Of a stretch of DNA of 18,067 nt, positions 7,117 to 14,346 are shown piece after piece. The notes beneath the pieces are model-generated. The model saw nothing but the letters and a program-made list of their open reading frames with translations. It had not been told where the DNA came from and did not search any database. The stretch is taken from the NCBI GenBank assembly GCA_003453735.1, contig DMNE01000017.1, forward strand, positions 1,360 through 19,426. The letters run 5' to 3'. The translations under genes and the position numbers were made by a program. The stretch is from Nitrospiraceae bacterium (GTDB lineage: Bacteria > Nitrospirota > Thermodesulfovibrionia > Thermodesulfovibrionales > UBA9159). Position 1 is the stretch's first letter; the number at the start of each line of letters is the position of its first letter.

Positions 7117-9177
7117 ATGGTCACTCCAGAAGGTCAGGCGAGGGGAAAAATAAACAGGCTGCTCTACAGGTGCACTATTTTTCTAAGTGCTTTTTTGCTT
7201 TTCCAGATCCAGCCGATGATCGCGAAGATGATTCTTCCCTGGTTCGGTGGATCTGCCGCTGTCTGGATCACGGCCATGCTGTTCTTCCAGACCGCACTCC
7301 TCATAGGCTACCTCTATGCACACTGGTCCATCCGCTCGCTCAGTCCTAAAACACAGGCTACGGTGCATGCATTCTTGCTTGGAACGAGCTTCCTTTTGTT
7401 ACCGGTGACCCCTGCAGTCTCATGGAAACCAACAGGCAGTGAAAAACCGCTTATATGCATCTTGGGACTGCTGACAGTCTCCGTAGGGCTTCCTTACTTC
7501 CTTCTGTCGACTACCAGCCCCCTCCTTCAGGCGTGGTATGTTCGAAAATTCCAAAAAGCTCTTCCGTACCGTCTCTTCGGGCTCTCGAACATTGCGTCGC
7601 TCATGGGACTTTTGGCTTATCCTTTCCTCGTGGAGCCGGCAGTGACGCTTCGGCAGCAGTCGCAAGGCTGGTCGATTGCCTATGCGGTTTTTGTGATCCT
7701 CTGCGCGGTCGTAGCTGTCTGCAGTAGTAGGAGTGAGAAGACCGTTTCATGCGCATTACCGGAGGAAGACATAGTGGACAAGGCCGACTGTCCCCCGCCT
7801 CGGATACGTGCGCAAGTGATGTGGCTGCTCCTTGCGGGTTGCGCCTCTTCACTTCTACTCGCAGTAACGAACCATATCACACAGAACGTGGCATCTATCC
7901 CGTTCCTATGGATCGTTCCCCTGAGCCTGTACCTCCTCACCTTCATACTTTGCTTCGACTATGAGCGCTTATATCACCGAAAGGTTTTCATTTGGCTCCT
8001 AATGGTCGCCCTCGGCGGAATGGCTTACGGTCTCGCCACGTGGGACTCTCACTCTAGTCTGAAGCTGGTCATCCCTGCCTTCTCGGGGGGATTGTTCCTT
8101 TGCTGCATGTTCTGCCATGGAGAGCTGGTGCAGCGCAAACCAGCACCGCAGTACCTTACGTCGTTTTATCTCATGCTAGCGCTTGGCGGTATGCTCGGCG
8201 GAGTGCTCGTGGGCCTGGTGGCGCCGAGCGTTCTGCCAGGATTTTTTGAGCTGACTTTCGCCCTTATCGCTTGCGCAGTGATTTTGCTCTTTATTGTTCC
8301 CTGGCGGCAGTGGAAGATCACTGCGGTCGCGAGCCTTGTTGTTGCTATCGCTATTGTTGTCGCAGGATATTCTTATCTGTCAGCTTATCGAGGGTCGGCG
8401 AGAGTGATGGAGAGGAACTTTTACGGGGGACTCCGAGTCTTGGAATATAATGCGGGTACGGAGAATGAGGCGAGAGTGCTCGTTCATGGAACCGTAAATC
8501 ATGGAATGCAGTTTACCGCTCCGAAACGGCGCCGCGAGCACATAACGTACTACGGACAAGAATCGGGCGTGGGTCTGGCAATGAAGGCCCTCCGCAGTTC
8601 TCCGCTCAGGGTTGGTGTCATCGGCCTCGGCGCGGGCTCTTTAGCAGCCTATGCGGGCCCCGGCGACGTGTTTCGCTTCTACGAAATCAATCCGCTCGTC
8701 GAGGAACTTGCAAGGACTGAGTTTAGCTACCTTCGCGACGCACCCGGGAAGGTTGACGTGGTAATGGGAGACGGCCGCCTTTCCCTTGAGCGGGAGCCAG
8801 ACCAAGACTACGACCTTTTAGTGATCGACGCATTCTCCGGTGACTCGATCCCGGTGCACTTGCTCACCCAGGAGGCTATGGAACTCTATTTCCGCCATCT
8901 GAAGCCGACCGGTATCCTTGCACTCCATATCGCCAATCAGCACCTCGAACTGGCCCTCGTAGTGGAACAATTGAGCCGATCGCTCGGCAAGCATGCAGTA
9001 TTGATAGAGAATGCTGAGGATGCTGGCCGTTATATCAATTCGACCCGATGGGTGCTCATTGCTTCAAGGCCCTTCTCTTCGCCTGACATCCTGGATGCTG
9101 CGAAGGACCTTCCTTCCCGGCCTGACCTCCGTATCTGGACTGATAACTATAGCAACCTGTTTCAGGTTCTCAAATAG
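7117..9177 (+). CDS. Fused membrane transporter/spermidine synthase-like protein
   Basis: A 686-residue two-part protein. Residues 1 to about 420 hold about a dozen hydrophobic helices, with the family hallmark FLLFQIQPMIAKMILPWFGGSAAVW near residue 25 and SLYLLTFILCFDYERLYHR in the middle. The C-terminal part (about 430-686) is a Rossmann methyltransferase-like polyamine-synthase fold: VGVIGLGAGSLAAYAGPGD (about 498-516), then FYEINP (acidic residue for nucleoside binding), VMGDGRLSLE, and VIDAFSGDSIPVHLLTQEA (about 568). This matches the 'fused MFS/spermidine synthase' family. True aminopropyl transfer has not been shown for most of these, so the reaction is uncertain. Its start is uncertain: the ATG at 7117 has no clear Shine-Dalgarno, and GGCGAGGGG lies only inside the frame, without a standard start after it. 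It follows the POT gene by 52 bases. Confidence 0.85.
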   Translation: MVTPEGQARGKINRLLYRCTIFLSAFLLFQIQPMIAKMILPWFGGSAAVWITAMLFFQTALLIGYLYAHWSIRSLSPKTQATVHAFLLGTSFLLLPVTPAVSWKPTGSEKPLICILGLLTVSVGLPYFLLSTTSPLLQAWYVRKFQKALPYRLFGLSNIASLMGLLAYPFLVEPAVTLRQQSQGWSIAYAVFVILCAVVAVCSSRSEKTVSCALPEEDIVDKADCPPPRIRAQVMWLLLAGCASSLLLAVTNHITQNVASIPFLWIVPLSLYLLTFILCFDYERLYHRKVFIWLLMVALGGMAYGLATWDSHSSLKLVIPAFSGGLFLCCMFCHGELVQRKPAPQYLTSFYLMLALGGMLGGVLVGLVAPSVLPGFFELTFALIACAVILLFIVPWRQWKITAVASLVVAIAIVVAGYSYLSAYRGSARVMERNFYGGLRVLEYNAGTENEARVLVHGTVNHGMQFTAPKRRREHITYYGQESGVGLAMKALRSSPLRVGVIGLGAGSLAAYAGPGDVFRFYEINPLVEELARTEFSYLRDAPGKVDVVMGDGRLSLEREPDQDYDLLVIDAFSGDSIPVHLLTQEAMELYFRHLKPTGILALHIANQHLELALVVEQLSRSLGKHAVLIENAEDAGRYINSTRWVLIASRPFSSPDILDAAKDLPSRPDLRIWTDNYSNLFQVLK

Positions 9178-9421
9178 GGGTGACCACAAAATTGGTATAT
9201 TACGTAGGGAAAGTCAAAATTAAGTCCGTCAAATCAGGAAGTTAGTTTTTGCGGCAAAATTAAGAAATGCAAATCCAACAAAGCCAGATTCAGATTGTTT
9301 GCCTGAGTCCTCTGATCATGAGGTTGAGCCAAGATCTACCGCACTCTATAATCCTAACTAACTAGAAGAAGAGACGTGACCGAGGCAGCTTCAAGTAACT
9401 CTGGGCATAGGGATGATTCCC

Positions 9422-10450
9422 TCAGAAGAGTCCCTTGGGCGCGTTCATGCCGAGATGCTGATATGCGTGCCTTGTCGCAAGACGCCCTCTCGGCGTCCTC
9501 TCAAGCAACCCTTCTTGCAGGAGATACGGCTCATAGACATCCTCGAGAGTGTCCCGTTCTTCTCGGAGCGCTGCTGAAATGGTCTCTATGCCCACAGGCC
9601 CTCCATTGAATTTTTCTATGATCGTTGACAAAAATTTCCTGTCCATTTCGTCTAGGCCCCTTTCATCGATATCAAGGGCGAGCAGTGAGTGTCGGGTTAT
9701 ATCGAGATCCACAGTGCCGGTTCCCCTCACCTGGGCGAAGTCCCTGATGCGTCTCAGGAGCCTGTTTGCGATTCTCGGCGTTCCCCGCGAGCGCCTCGCG
9801 ATCTCAAATGCGGCATCATCGGATATCTCTACAGCGAGGATGCTCGCGGTCCGGGCGAGTATTGTTTTGAGTTCATGGGGAGAGTAAAATTCGAGCCTGT
9901 TAATGACCCCGAAGCGGTCACGCAGGGGAGATGTCAAGAGCCCTGTTCGAGTTGTGGCGCCGATGAGGGTAAATTTCGGAAGGTTTAACTTCAATGTCCT
10001 CGCGTTGGGACCCTGGCCGATGATGATATCCAGTTGATAATCCTCCATAGCCGGATACAGGACCTCTTCCACAATTCTCGGCAGACGATGAATCTCGTCG
10101 ATAAAGAGTATATCCATCTCCGAGAGATTGGTGAGGATGGCGGCAAGATCTCCCGGCCTTTCGAGCACAGGGCCCGATGTCGTTTTTATGTTTACCTTCA
10201 GTTCATTTGCGATGATGTTTGCGAGGGTAGTCTTACCCAGTCCCGGTGGTCCGCCGAACAAGACATGATCTAAGGATTCATTCCTCTGCATCGCAGCGGA
10301 AATAAATACCTGAAGATTTTCCTTTATCTTTTCCTGCCCCACAAAGTCGGCAAAAGTCCTCGGTCTGAGCGCAGCCTCAAAGTTTTGGTCTTCCTGATTC
10401 TTGATCGGACTTATCTCTCCGCTTGGGCCAGAGTCATCTATCCGTTTCAA
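9422..10450 (-). CDS. ruvB: Holliday junction branch migration ATPase RuvB
   Basis: A 342-residue AAA+ motor that drives branch migration of Holliday junctions as hexamers bound to RuvA. Visible motifs are [19 protein letters not shown] (28-46), Walker [10 protein letters not shown] (67-75), Walker [10 protein letters not shown] (113-121), sensor 1 GATTR (164-168), arginine finger region LRDRF (176-180), and the C-terminal winged-helix end [17 protein letters not shown]. The length is normal. The start codon overlaps the ruvA stop by four bases (ATGA-type), showing translational coupling. It is the last gene of the gmhA-ruvC-ruvA-ruvB run. Confidence 0.98.
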   Translation of the reverse strand: MKRIDDSGPSGEISPIKNQEDQNFEAALRPRTFADFVGQEKIKENLQVFISAAMQRNESLDHVLFGGPPGLGKTTLANIIANELKVNIKTTSGPVLERPGDLAAILTNLSEMDILFIDEIHRLPRIVEEVLYPAMEDYQLDIIIGQGPNARTLKLNLPKFTLIGATTRTGLLTSPLRDRFGVINRLEFYSPHELKTILARTASILAVEISDDAAFEIARRSRGTPRIANRLLRRIRDFAQVRGTGTVDLDITRHSLLALDIDERGLDEMDRKFLSTIIEKFNGGPVGIETISAALREERDTLEDVYEPYLLQEGLLERTPRGRLATRHAYQHLGMNAPKGLF

Positions 10451-11025
10451 TCATTCCTCCCCCCGGTGAGATATCTGAGGGATTCCCTCAGCAGATCTTC
10501 TATTTGCGTGAACCCTTTCTTCAGTGCCATTTCAAGAACTTCCTGCGCCTCCGATTTTTTGTACCCGAGATTCATCAAGGCAGAGAGGGTATCTTCAAAC
10601 ACCCTGTCCTTTGGCTCCTGCGCGGCAGGTAGTTTCTCTTTCAACTCAAGGATAAGTCTATGGGCAGTCTTTTTCCCGAGCCCCGGAATTCTGCACAACA
10701 TCGCAACATCCTCTGTATCTAAAGCATGAAGGAAATCCTTCACCGGAATCCCCGAGAGGATATTCAGGGCCATCTTTGGTCCGACCCCGGAGACTCCGAG
10801 CAGTGTTGTGAAGATCTTCTTCTCGTCCTCGGAGGGGAACCCATAGAGTTGGAGGGCATCCTCACGGACATGCGTATGCACATAGAAAAAGACTTCGGAA
10901 CCTTCGATGGGCAGCGCTGACAAGAGATTTATCGGGACATTGACAAGATACCCGACGCCGCCTGCTTCGACAATCACGTTGTCAGGCTTTTTTGATAGGA
11001 GTCTTCCTCTCAGGGAGCCGATCAT
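10447..11025 (-). CDS. ruvA: Holliday junction-binding subunit RuvA
   Basis: A 192-residue junction-binding protein that forms the tetrameric platform for RuvB. The N-terminal OB-fold begins [21 protein letters not shown] (53-63) is the typical OB-domain end. Two helix-hairpin-helix motifs are visible: [16 protein letters not shown] (75-90) and [20 protein letters not shown] (110-129). The C-terminal RuvB-binding domain (about 145-192) contains [16 protein letters not shown]. The length is typical. It overlaps the ruvC stop and the ruvB start by four bases each. Confidence 0.98.
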   Translation of the reverse strand: MIGSLRGRLLSKKPDNVIVEAGGVGYLVNVPINLLSALPIEGSEVFFYVHTHVREDALQLYGFPSEDEKKIFTTLLGVSGVGPKMALNILSGIPVKDFLHALDTEDVAMLCRIPGLGKKTAHRLILELKEKLPAAQEPKDRVFEDTLSALMNLGYKKSEAQEVLEMALKKGFTQIEDLLRESLRYLTGGRND

Positions 11026-11633
11026 CTGAAGCCGGTCTGCAGTCCGGAGTTTTTTACCTTTACTTTGCCGATGAGGGTAGACTGAAGGGCATCGTCGCGA
11101 CAGGTCTTAAACCTCAGGCTATTCAGATGACAGATTGAAAGAGCGAGTGCGTCAGCGCTGTCAGGGGACAGAACTGGTTTCAGATTCAGTATTGCCCGGA
11201 CCATCTCCTGGACCTGTCTCTTTTCCGCCCTGCCGTAGCCAACGAGGGCCTTTTTTACTTCCAAGGCGGTGTACTCGTAAATGGCGAGTCCCTCTGATGT
11301 TGCTGCAAGCATCGAGACACCCCGTGCATGTCCGAGATGTAAGGCAGCCTTCACGCTCTTTGCGAAAAAAACCTGTTCGATGGCTGCCTGACCCGGTTTA
11401 TACTGCCTAATAATGTCAACGAGTGCGTCGTAAGTCTCTTTTACTCTTTTGGGAAACGGGTCGCGGGGCGATAACTCGATTCTTCCCGATGCGACATAGC
11501 TATACGCACCCCGCCCGTTGCGACTGGTCCCGAGTTCGATTATCCCATACCCGCAAATACGGCTACCCGGGTCTATGCCGATGACCCGTAAGCAGTCACT
11601 GCTTTTGTTGCTATCCCTTTCTGGGTGTCTCAA
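11022..11633 (-). CDS. ruvC: Crossover junction endodeoxyribonuclease RuvC
   Basis: The Holliday junction resolvase, a metal-dependent RNase H-fold nuclease. Motifs are VIGIDPGSRICGYGIIELG (first catalytic Asp), AAIEQVFFAKSVKAALHLGHARG (catalytic Glu), VGYGRAEKRQVQEMV, and PDSADALALSICH (last catalytic acids). The start is unclear. The family normally begins only a few residues before the VIGIDPG motif, but no ATG, GTG or TTG lies there. The nearest is TTG at 11633 (203 residues, 23-base overlap with gmhA), used here. An ATG at 11666 or 11765 would give longer forms overlapping gmhA more and lacks a ribosome-binding site. Translational coupling to gmhA is likely. Function is certain; the start is not. 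Confidence 0.93.
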   Translation of the reverse strand: MRHPERDSNKSSDCLRVIGIDPGSRICGYGIIELGTSRNGRGAYSYVASGRIELSPRDPFPKRVKETYDALVDIIRQYKPGQAAIEQVFFAKSVKAALHLGHARGVSMLAATSEGLAIYEYTALEVKKALVGYGRAEKRQVQEMVRAILNLKPVLSPDSADALALSICHLNSLRFKTCRDDALQSTLIGKVKVKNSGLQTGFR

Positions 11634-12195
11634 AGAGTATTTCTTCAACCATCTGGCAGAGGACATGACCGAGAGTGATGTGCGCCTCCTGAACTCTCGC
11701 AGTATTATCGGAGGGGACAACGAAGGAAATGTCGGCCTTTGAAGCAAATTTTTCCCCTTTGGCACCGGTAAACGCTATGGTTTTGAGTTTCCTCCTCTTC
11801 GCCGTGTCCATCGCCTTCAGCACGTTCAGCGAATTTCCGCTGGTGCTCATGGCAATTACTACATCCCCCTCCTCTGACATCGCCTTGAGTTGTCGAGCGA
11901 AAATTTCGGAATAGTCATAGTCATTGGCAATGGATGTCATGACGGCAACATCGGTGGTAAGGGCTAGCGCAGGAAGTGCCGGGCGCTCTCTCTTGAAACG
12001 GCCCACAAACTCTGCAGCCATATGCGAGGCATCTGCCGCGCTTCCGCCGTTACCAAAGAGGAAAAGTTTCTTGCCCTCATGAAAGGCCATTGCTATCATC
12101 TTCGACGCGGCAACAACTGCCTCGACGTTTTCTTTCCCAAACTGTTCCTTTATGCGGACACTTTCTTCGAAGGCCTTGAGTATCTTATCTTTCAT
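11611..12195 (-). CDS. gmhA: D-sedoheptulose-7-phosphate isomerase GmhA
   Basis: A 194-residue SIS-fold protein. In GmhA it converts sedoheptulose 7-phosphate to D-glycero-heptose 7-phosphate, the first step of ADP-heptose synthesis for LPS core. The phosphosugar site FGNGGSAADASHMAAEFVGR (47-66) and STSGNS (117-122) are intact. The metal-binding residues known from the E. coli enzyme have counterparts at His58, Glu62, Gln169 and His177 (QEAHITLGH). The length matches the family. DiaA is a close paralogue, but it lacks the full metal set, so GmhA is preferred. An AAAAGGA lies about 15 bases before the ATG, a rather long spacing. It is first in the run with ruvCAB. Confidence 0.93.
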   Translation of the reverse strand: MKDKILKAFEESVRIKEQFGKENVEAVVAASKMIAMAFHEGKKLFLFGNGGSAADASHMAAEFVGRFKRERPALPALALTTDVAVMTSIANDYDYSEIFARQLKAMSEEGDVVIAMSTSGNSLNVLKAMDTAKRRKLKTIAFTGAKGEKFASKADISFVVPSDNTARVQEAHITLGHVLCQMVEEILFETPRKG

Positions 12196-12952
12196 CGGGG
12201 CGCTCTGGTCCTTTTGAGACTTTCTGCATTGACACCGTTCTTAGACTAAACGATGCATCATTTCAAAGTCAAGGACGTGATAAGCAACTGTCCCGAAGGA
12301 GTATTGTGCCCCATAAACCGTGTGGTAAAGGCATTACCGTATGCCATGTGCCTCTGCCCATGAAAGCACGTAAGATGAGGACCGTTATGGCCAATAAAGA
12401 CGATGCCTACAATATCGTGAGAGACAGAAAACGCAAAGAGAGGGTCAAACAGCGATGTTTCCGGAAACGATGAGTAGCAGAGTTTTCATGAGATTGCGCC
12501 GAAGAATCAGTGTCCTGTCGGGGTCTGTTGGGCGCTTTTAATAACAGGATATTACTTGTGTGAATAGCGGATGCAAGAGGAGCTTTGCTGAGATCCAGAA
12601 AAAGAATGAAACGTTGCTGTCTGCTCAAGCCGCATCAATAGTTTTGGTCTGTTCCGCATACCTATAGAGACCTGACGAGTCGGTGCGAAAAGGACAGTCT
12701 TTCCGGTTTGAATCCCTGCAATATCTTTGCACAATAAAGGGATCGAGAATAAAACCCCCAACCCTACAACATGGCAGAAGCCATTGTCTAAAATGACAGC
12801 ATCCCATGATTGCCTCCCCTTAAATGCCCTAATGACCTTTCTTGAAATGCAGTATTTTTTTGAGGATACGCCCAAGTTTACTTTCTGCTGTTGACTCATG
12901 CAACGACGGATAAACAGTGATCCTGCCATCCTTTGTCACTTCATAGCTCTTA
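12196..12952. other. Gene-poor region with two tiny overlapping ORFs
   Basis: No gene is firmly supported here. On the plus strand, 12253-12363 encodes 36 residues starting MHHFKVKDVISNCPEG and ending ALPYAMCLCP. Its TGA overlaps the ATG of 12360-12473, a 37-residue very basic peptide (MKARKMRTVMANKDDAYNIV, then many Lys/Arg). Neither has a good ribosome-binding site. Longer minus-strand frames (12552-12929 and 12829-13023) overlap one another and show no convincing family. Confidence 0.35.
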
Positions 12953-13171
12953 TTATGTTTTTTCACTGAGTCGCTCCATGACGGTTCGATTCTCTCCATG
13001 CGAAATACCAAATCCAGTTCCACTAACGGATGGATATCCAGCTAGATACGTACAAAGACTATAATCTTCAGTAAAACAGTAAGTCTCCAGTTTGTTGATG
13101 CTGGGAACATACTTTGGTTCTGATGCGACGCACACCCCGATATATCCCTCCTTAAAGTATGGACAACTCAT
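12953..13171 (-). CDS. Small Cys-rich protein of unknown function
   Basis: A 72-residue protein starting MSCPYFKEGYIGVC, then PSINKLETYCFTEDYSLC. The four cysteines at 3, 14, 36 and 44 are arranged CPYFKEGYxGxC ... YCFTEDYxLC. This is a pattern I associate with short Cys proteins found beside signalling genes in Geobacter- and Nitrospirota-like genomes; metal binding is plausible but not shown. The ATG at 13171 is preceded by GGAG with eight-base spacing (GGAGCTATCT), a good ribosome-binding site, which decides the start over longer forms to 13345. The C-terminal 28 residues look less conserved, and a frame overlapping it (to 12829) leaves open a frameshifted, longer original. Confidence 0.6.
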   Translation of the reverse strand: MSCPYFKEGYIGVCVASEPKYVPSINKLETYCFTEDYSLCTYLAGYPSVSGTGFGISHGENRTVMERLSEKT

Positions 13172-13772
13172 AGATAGCTCCGTTATCGCACTATTTCGCA
13201 AGCATCCAAAACTTCCAGTTTGATCTTCACGGCAGCGCTCAGCAGAAAAAAAGGACATTTTTTGTGGACTTGCTCTTACAGTATTCCCGAAGTTGAGAAT
13301 CGCTTGGCACGTAAACCGCCGTTTAATCCGTCCTGCACGCTGCAACAGACCAGAAACCTAAATGAGGGCATCTGATCATTTCCCCCAAATGGTAGGTGAA
13401 ACTTTTATGCTACATTCTATCTTGCTTTTCTCTCTCAGTCTATCAGCAAAAGCCTGATCTTTTTGTAAGAAATTCTGCCGACATTTATCAGTTTTAGTCC
13501 TACGCATCATATGGTTGTTGCATGATCAGTTTTTAGTTCTGGCAGCTCGTCCTCGAGCTGAGTTGACGTAAATTTGATGAAAGTTTTTTATGCAAATTTC
13601 AGCGGGTGAGGTTTGTTTTAATTTCGTAGTAGGAGAAAGCAAGTGAGTCCAGCATACCAGATCTCGCCCCATGTGCAGATTAGGCATGTACTTTAATCAC
13701 AGATCATTGCTACTGAAGACATCACCCAAGCGAGGTTGCCTGCACGCACCTTCTAGCACGATTATTATTTCC
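13172..13772. other. Intergenic stretch up to the insertion sequence
   Basis: About 600 AT-rich bases with no supported gene. It holds a perfect 7-bp hairpin CAGCTCG-TCCT-CGAGCTG (13543-13560) without a T-run. A ribosome-binding-like AGGAG before a GTG opens a 17-codon frame (about 13644-13697) that stops quickly. It is probably the far upstream region of the bc operon, separated by the IS insertion. Confidence 0.45.
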
Positions 13773-13782
13773 AGCTGCTTAT
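13773..13782. repeat. Target-site duplication, left copy
   Basis: AGCTGCTTAT immediately outside the left inverted repeat. The same ten bases occur at 16218-16227 outside the right end. The exact length is ambiguous (8-10 bases), because the first base pair of the repeat could belong to either the IS or the flank. Confidence 0.9.
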
Positions 13783-13801
13783 CTGCAATTCAGACAGTAG
13801 G
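13783..13801. repeat. IS left terminal inverted repeat
   Basis: CTGCAATTCAGACAGTAGG, matching the reverse complement of 16199-16217 at all 19 positions. The transposase should bind and cut here. Confidence 0.95.
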
Positions 13802-13883
13802 AAAAAGGGGTAAGATTTTCCTGCCAGTGCTCCATTCGCTAAGTTCCTGAGCTACTTTTTTTTCGAAGCCTATCTTTTTTTTC

Positions 13884-13912
13884 TTGACATTTGCTTTTAT
13901 GTATGCTAGTAT
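13884..13912 (+). promoter_or_regulatory. Sigma-70 promoter of the IS
   Basis: A perfect -35 TTGACA (13884-13889), a 17-base spacer and a -10 TAGTAT (13907-13912). Transcription should start near 13919, only a few bases before the ATG at 13923. Confidence 0.75.
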
Positions 13913-13922
13913 TGATTTCAAC

Positions 13923-14306
13923 ATGCATATTCGAAAGAACAGGCAGTCCCTCAGCCGCCTCCGTCTGCAATTGCGGCGCCTCCTGGCGGAAATGGAGCAT
14001 GCTGTCGAGCCCATCTTCGGAGGCGATCCGTTGGTCAAAGGCAGCGTCTATGAAATGGCCAGAAAGTGTGGGAACCCCTCCTGTAGATGCACGCGGGGAC
14101 AACTGCATAAGAGCATAGTCTTAAGCTGGAGCCACCAGGGAAAGACCCGGCTTATGTCTCTTCCTGCCGAAAGGATCGCGGAACTACGCGCCAAGAGTGA
14201 GGAGTATCAGCGTTTTCGCAAGGCGCGGGCACGGGTAGCAGCAATCAGCAAGGAGCTCTTGAGCGTAATCGACCGAATGGAAAAGCTCCGTCGGGAGCAA
14301 CCCTGA
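13923..14306 (+). CDS. DUF6788-like IS accessory protein
   Basis: A 127-residue basic protein, short N-terminal coil (RQSLSRLRLQLRRLLAEME), then GSVYEMARKCGNPSCRCTRG with a Cys-x4-Cys-x-Cys cluster, and a Lys/Arg-rich helical C-terminal half. The motif G-S-x-x-x-x-x-x-K-C-G-x-P-x-C-x-C matches DUF6788-type proteins that often precede transposases; I infer a DNA-binding or regulatory accessory role. A longer frame opens at TTG 13884, but that TTG is the -35 hexamer itself, so the ATG at 13923 is the sensible start. No ribosome-binding site precedes it, and the message would be almost leaderless. Its stop lies one base before the transposase ATG, suggesting coupled translation. Confidence 0.8.
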   Translation: MHIRKNRQSLSRLRLQLRRLLAEMEHAVEPIFGGDPLVKGSVYEMARKCGNPSCRCTRGQLHKSIVLSWSHQGKTRLMSLPAERIAELRAKSEEYQRFRKARARVAAISKELLSVIDRMEKLRREQP

Positions 14307-14346
14307 CATGGCAGATGAGCCTGTCCATCAAAGCTCATCTGCCATG
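14307..14346 (+). promoter_or_regulatory. Hairpin enclosing the transposase start codon
   Basis: A perfect 14-bp inverted repeat: CATGGCAGATGAGC (14307-14320) and GCTCATCTGCCATG (14333-14346) with a 12-base loop. The annotated start ATG (14308) is in the left arm and an in-frame ATG (14344) in the right arm; the Shine-Dalgarno-like GGGAG (14293-14297) lies just outside. In RNA the stem would block initiation unless ribosomes finishing the accessory ORF open it. Confidence 0.75.

Noticed and set aside
12690..12720. GGTTTGAATCCC resembling a tRNA T-arm
   Set aside because: The flanking bases do not pair as a T-stem and no cloverleaf can be drawn.
12552..12929. 125-codon minus-strand frame with IPLLCKDIAGIQTGKTVLFAP, reminiscent of a DEAD-box helicase motif I
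   Set aside because: The match needs missing residues in the P-loop, no other helicase motif is present, and a second frame covers the same bases. Likely chance.
12829..13023. 64-codon minus-strand frame overlapping the Cys-rich small gene
   Set aside because: Long overlap, no ribosome-binding site and no family features; it may be a frameshifted tail at most.
13644..13697. AGGAG-GTG start of a 17-codon frame (SPAYQISPHVQIRHVL)
   Set aside because: It stops almost at once; too short to support as a gene.
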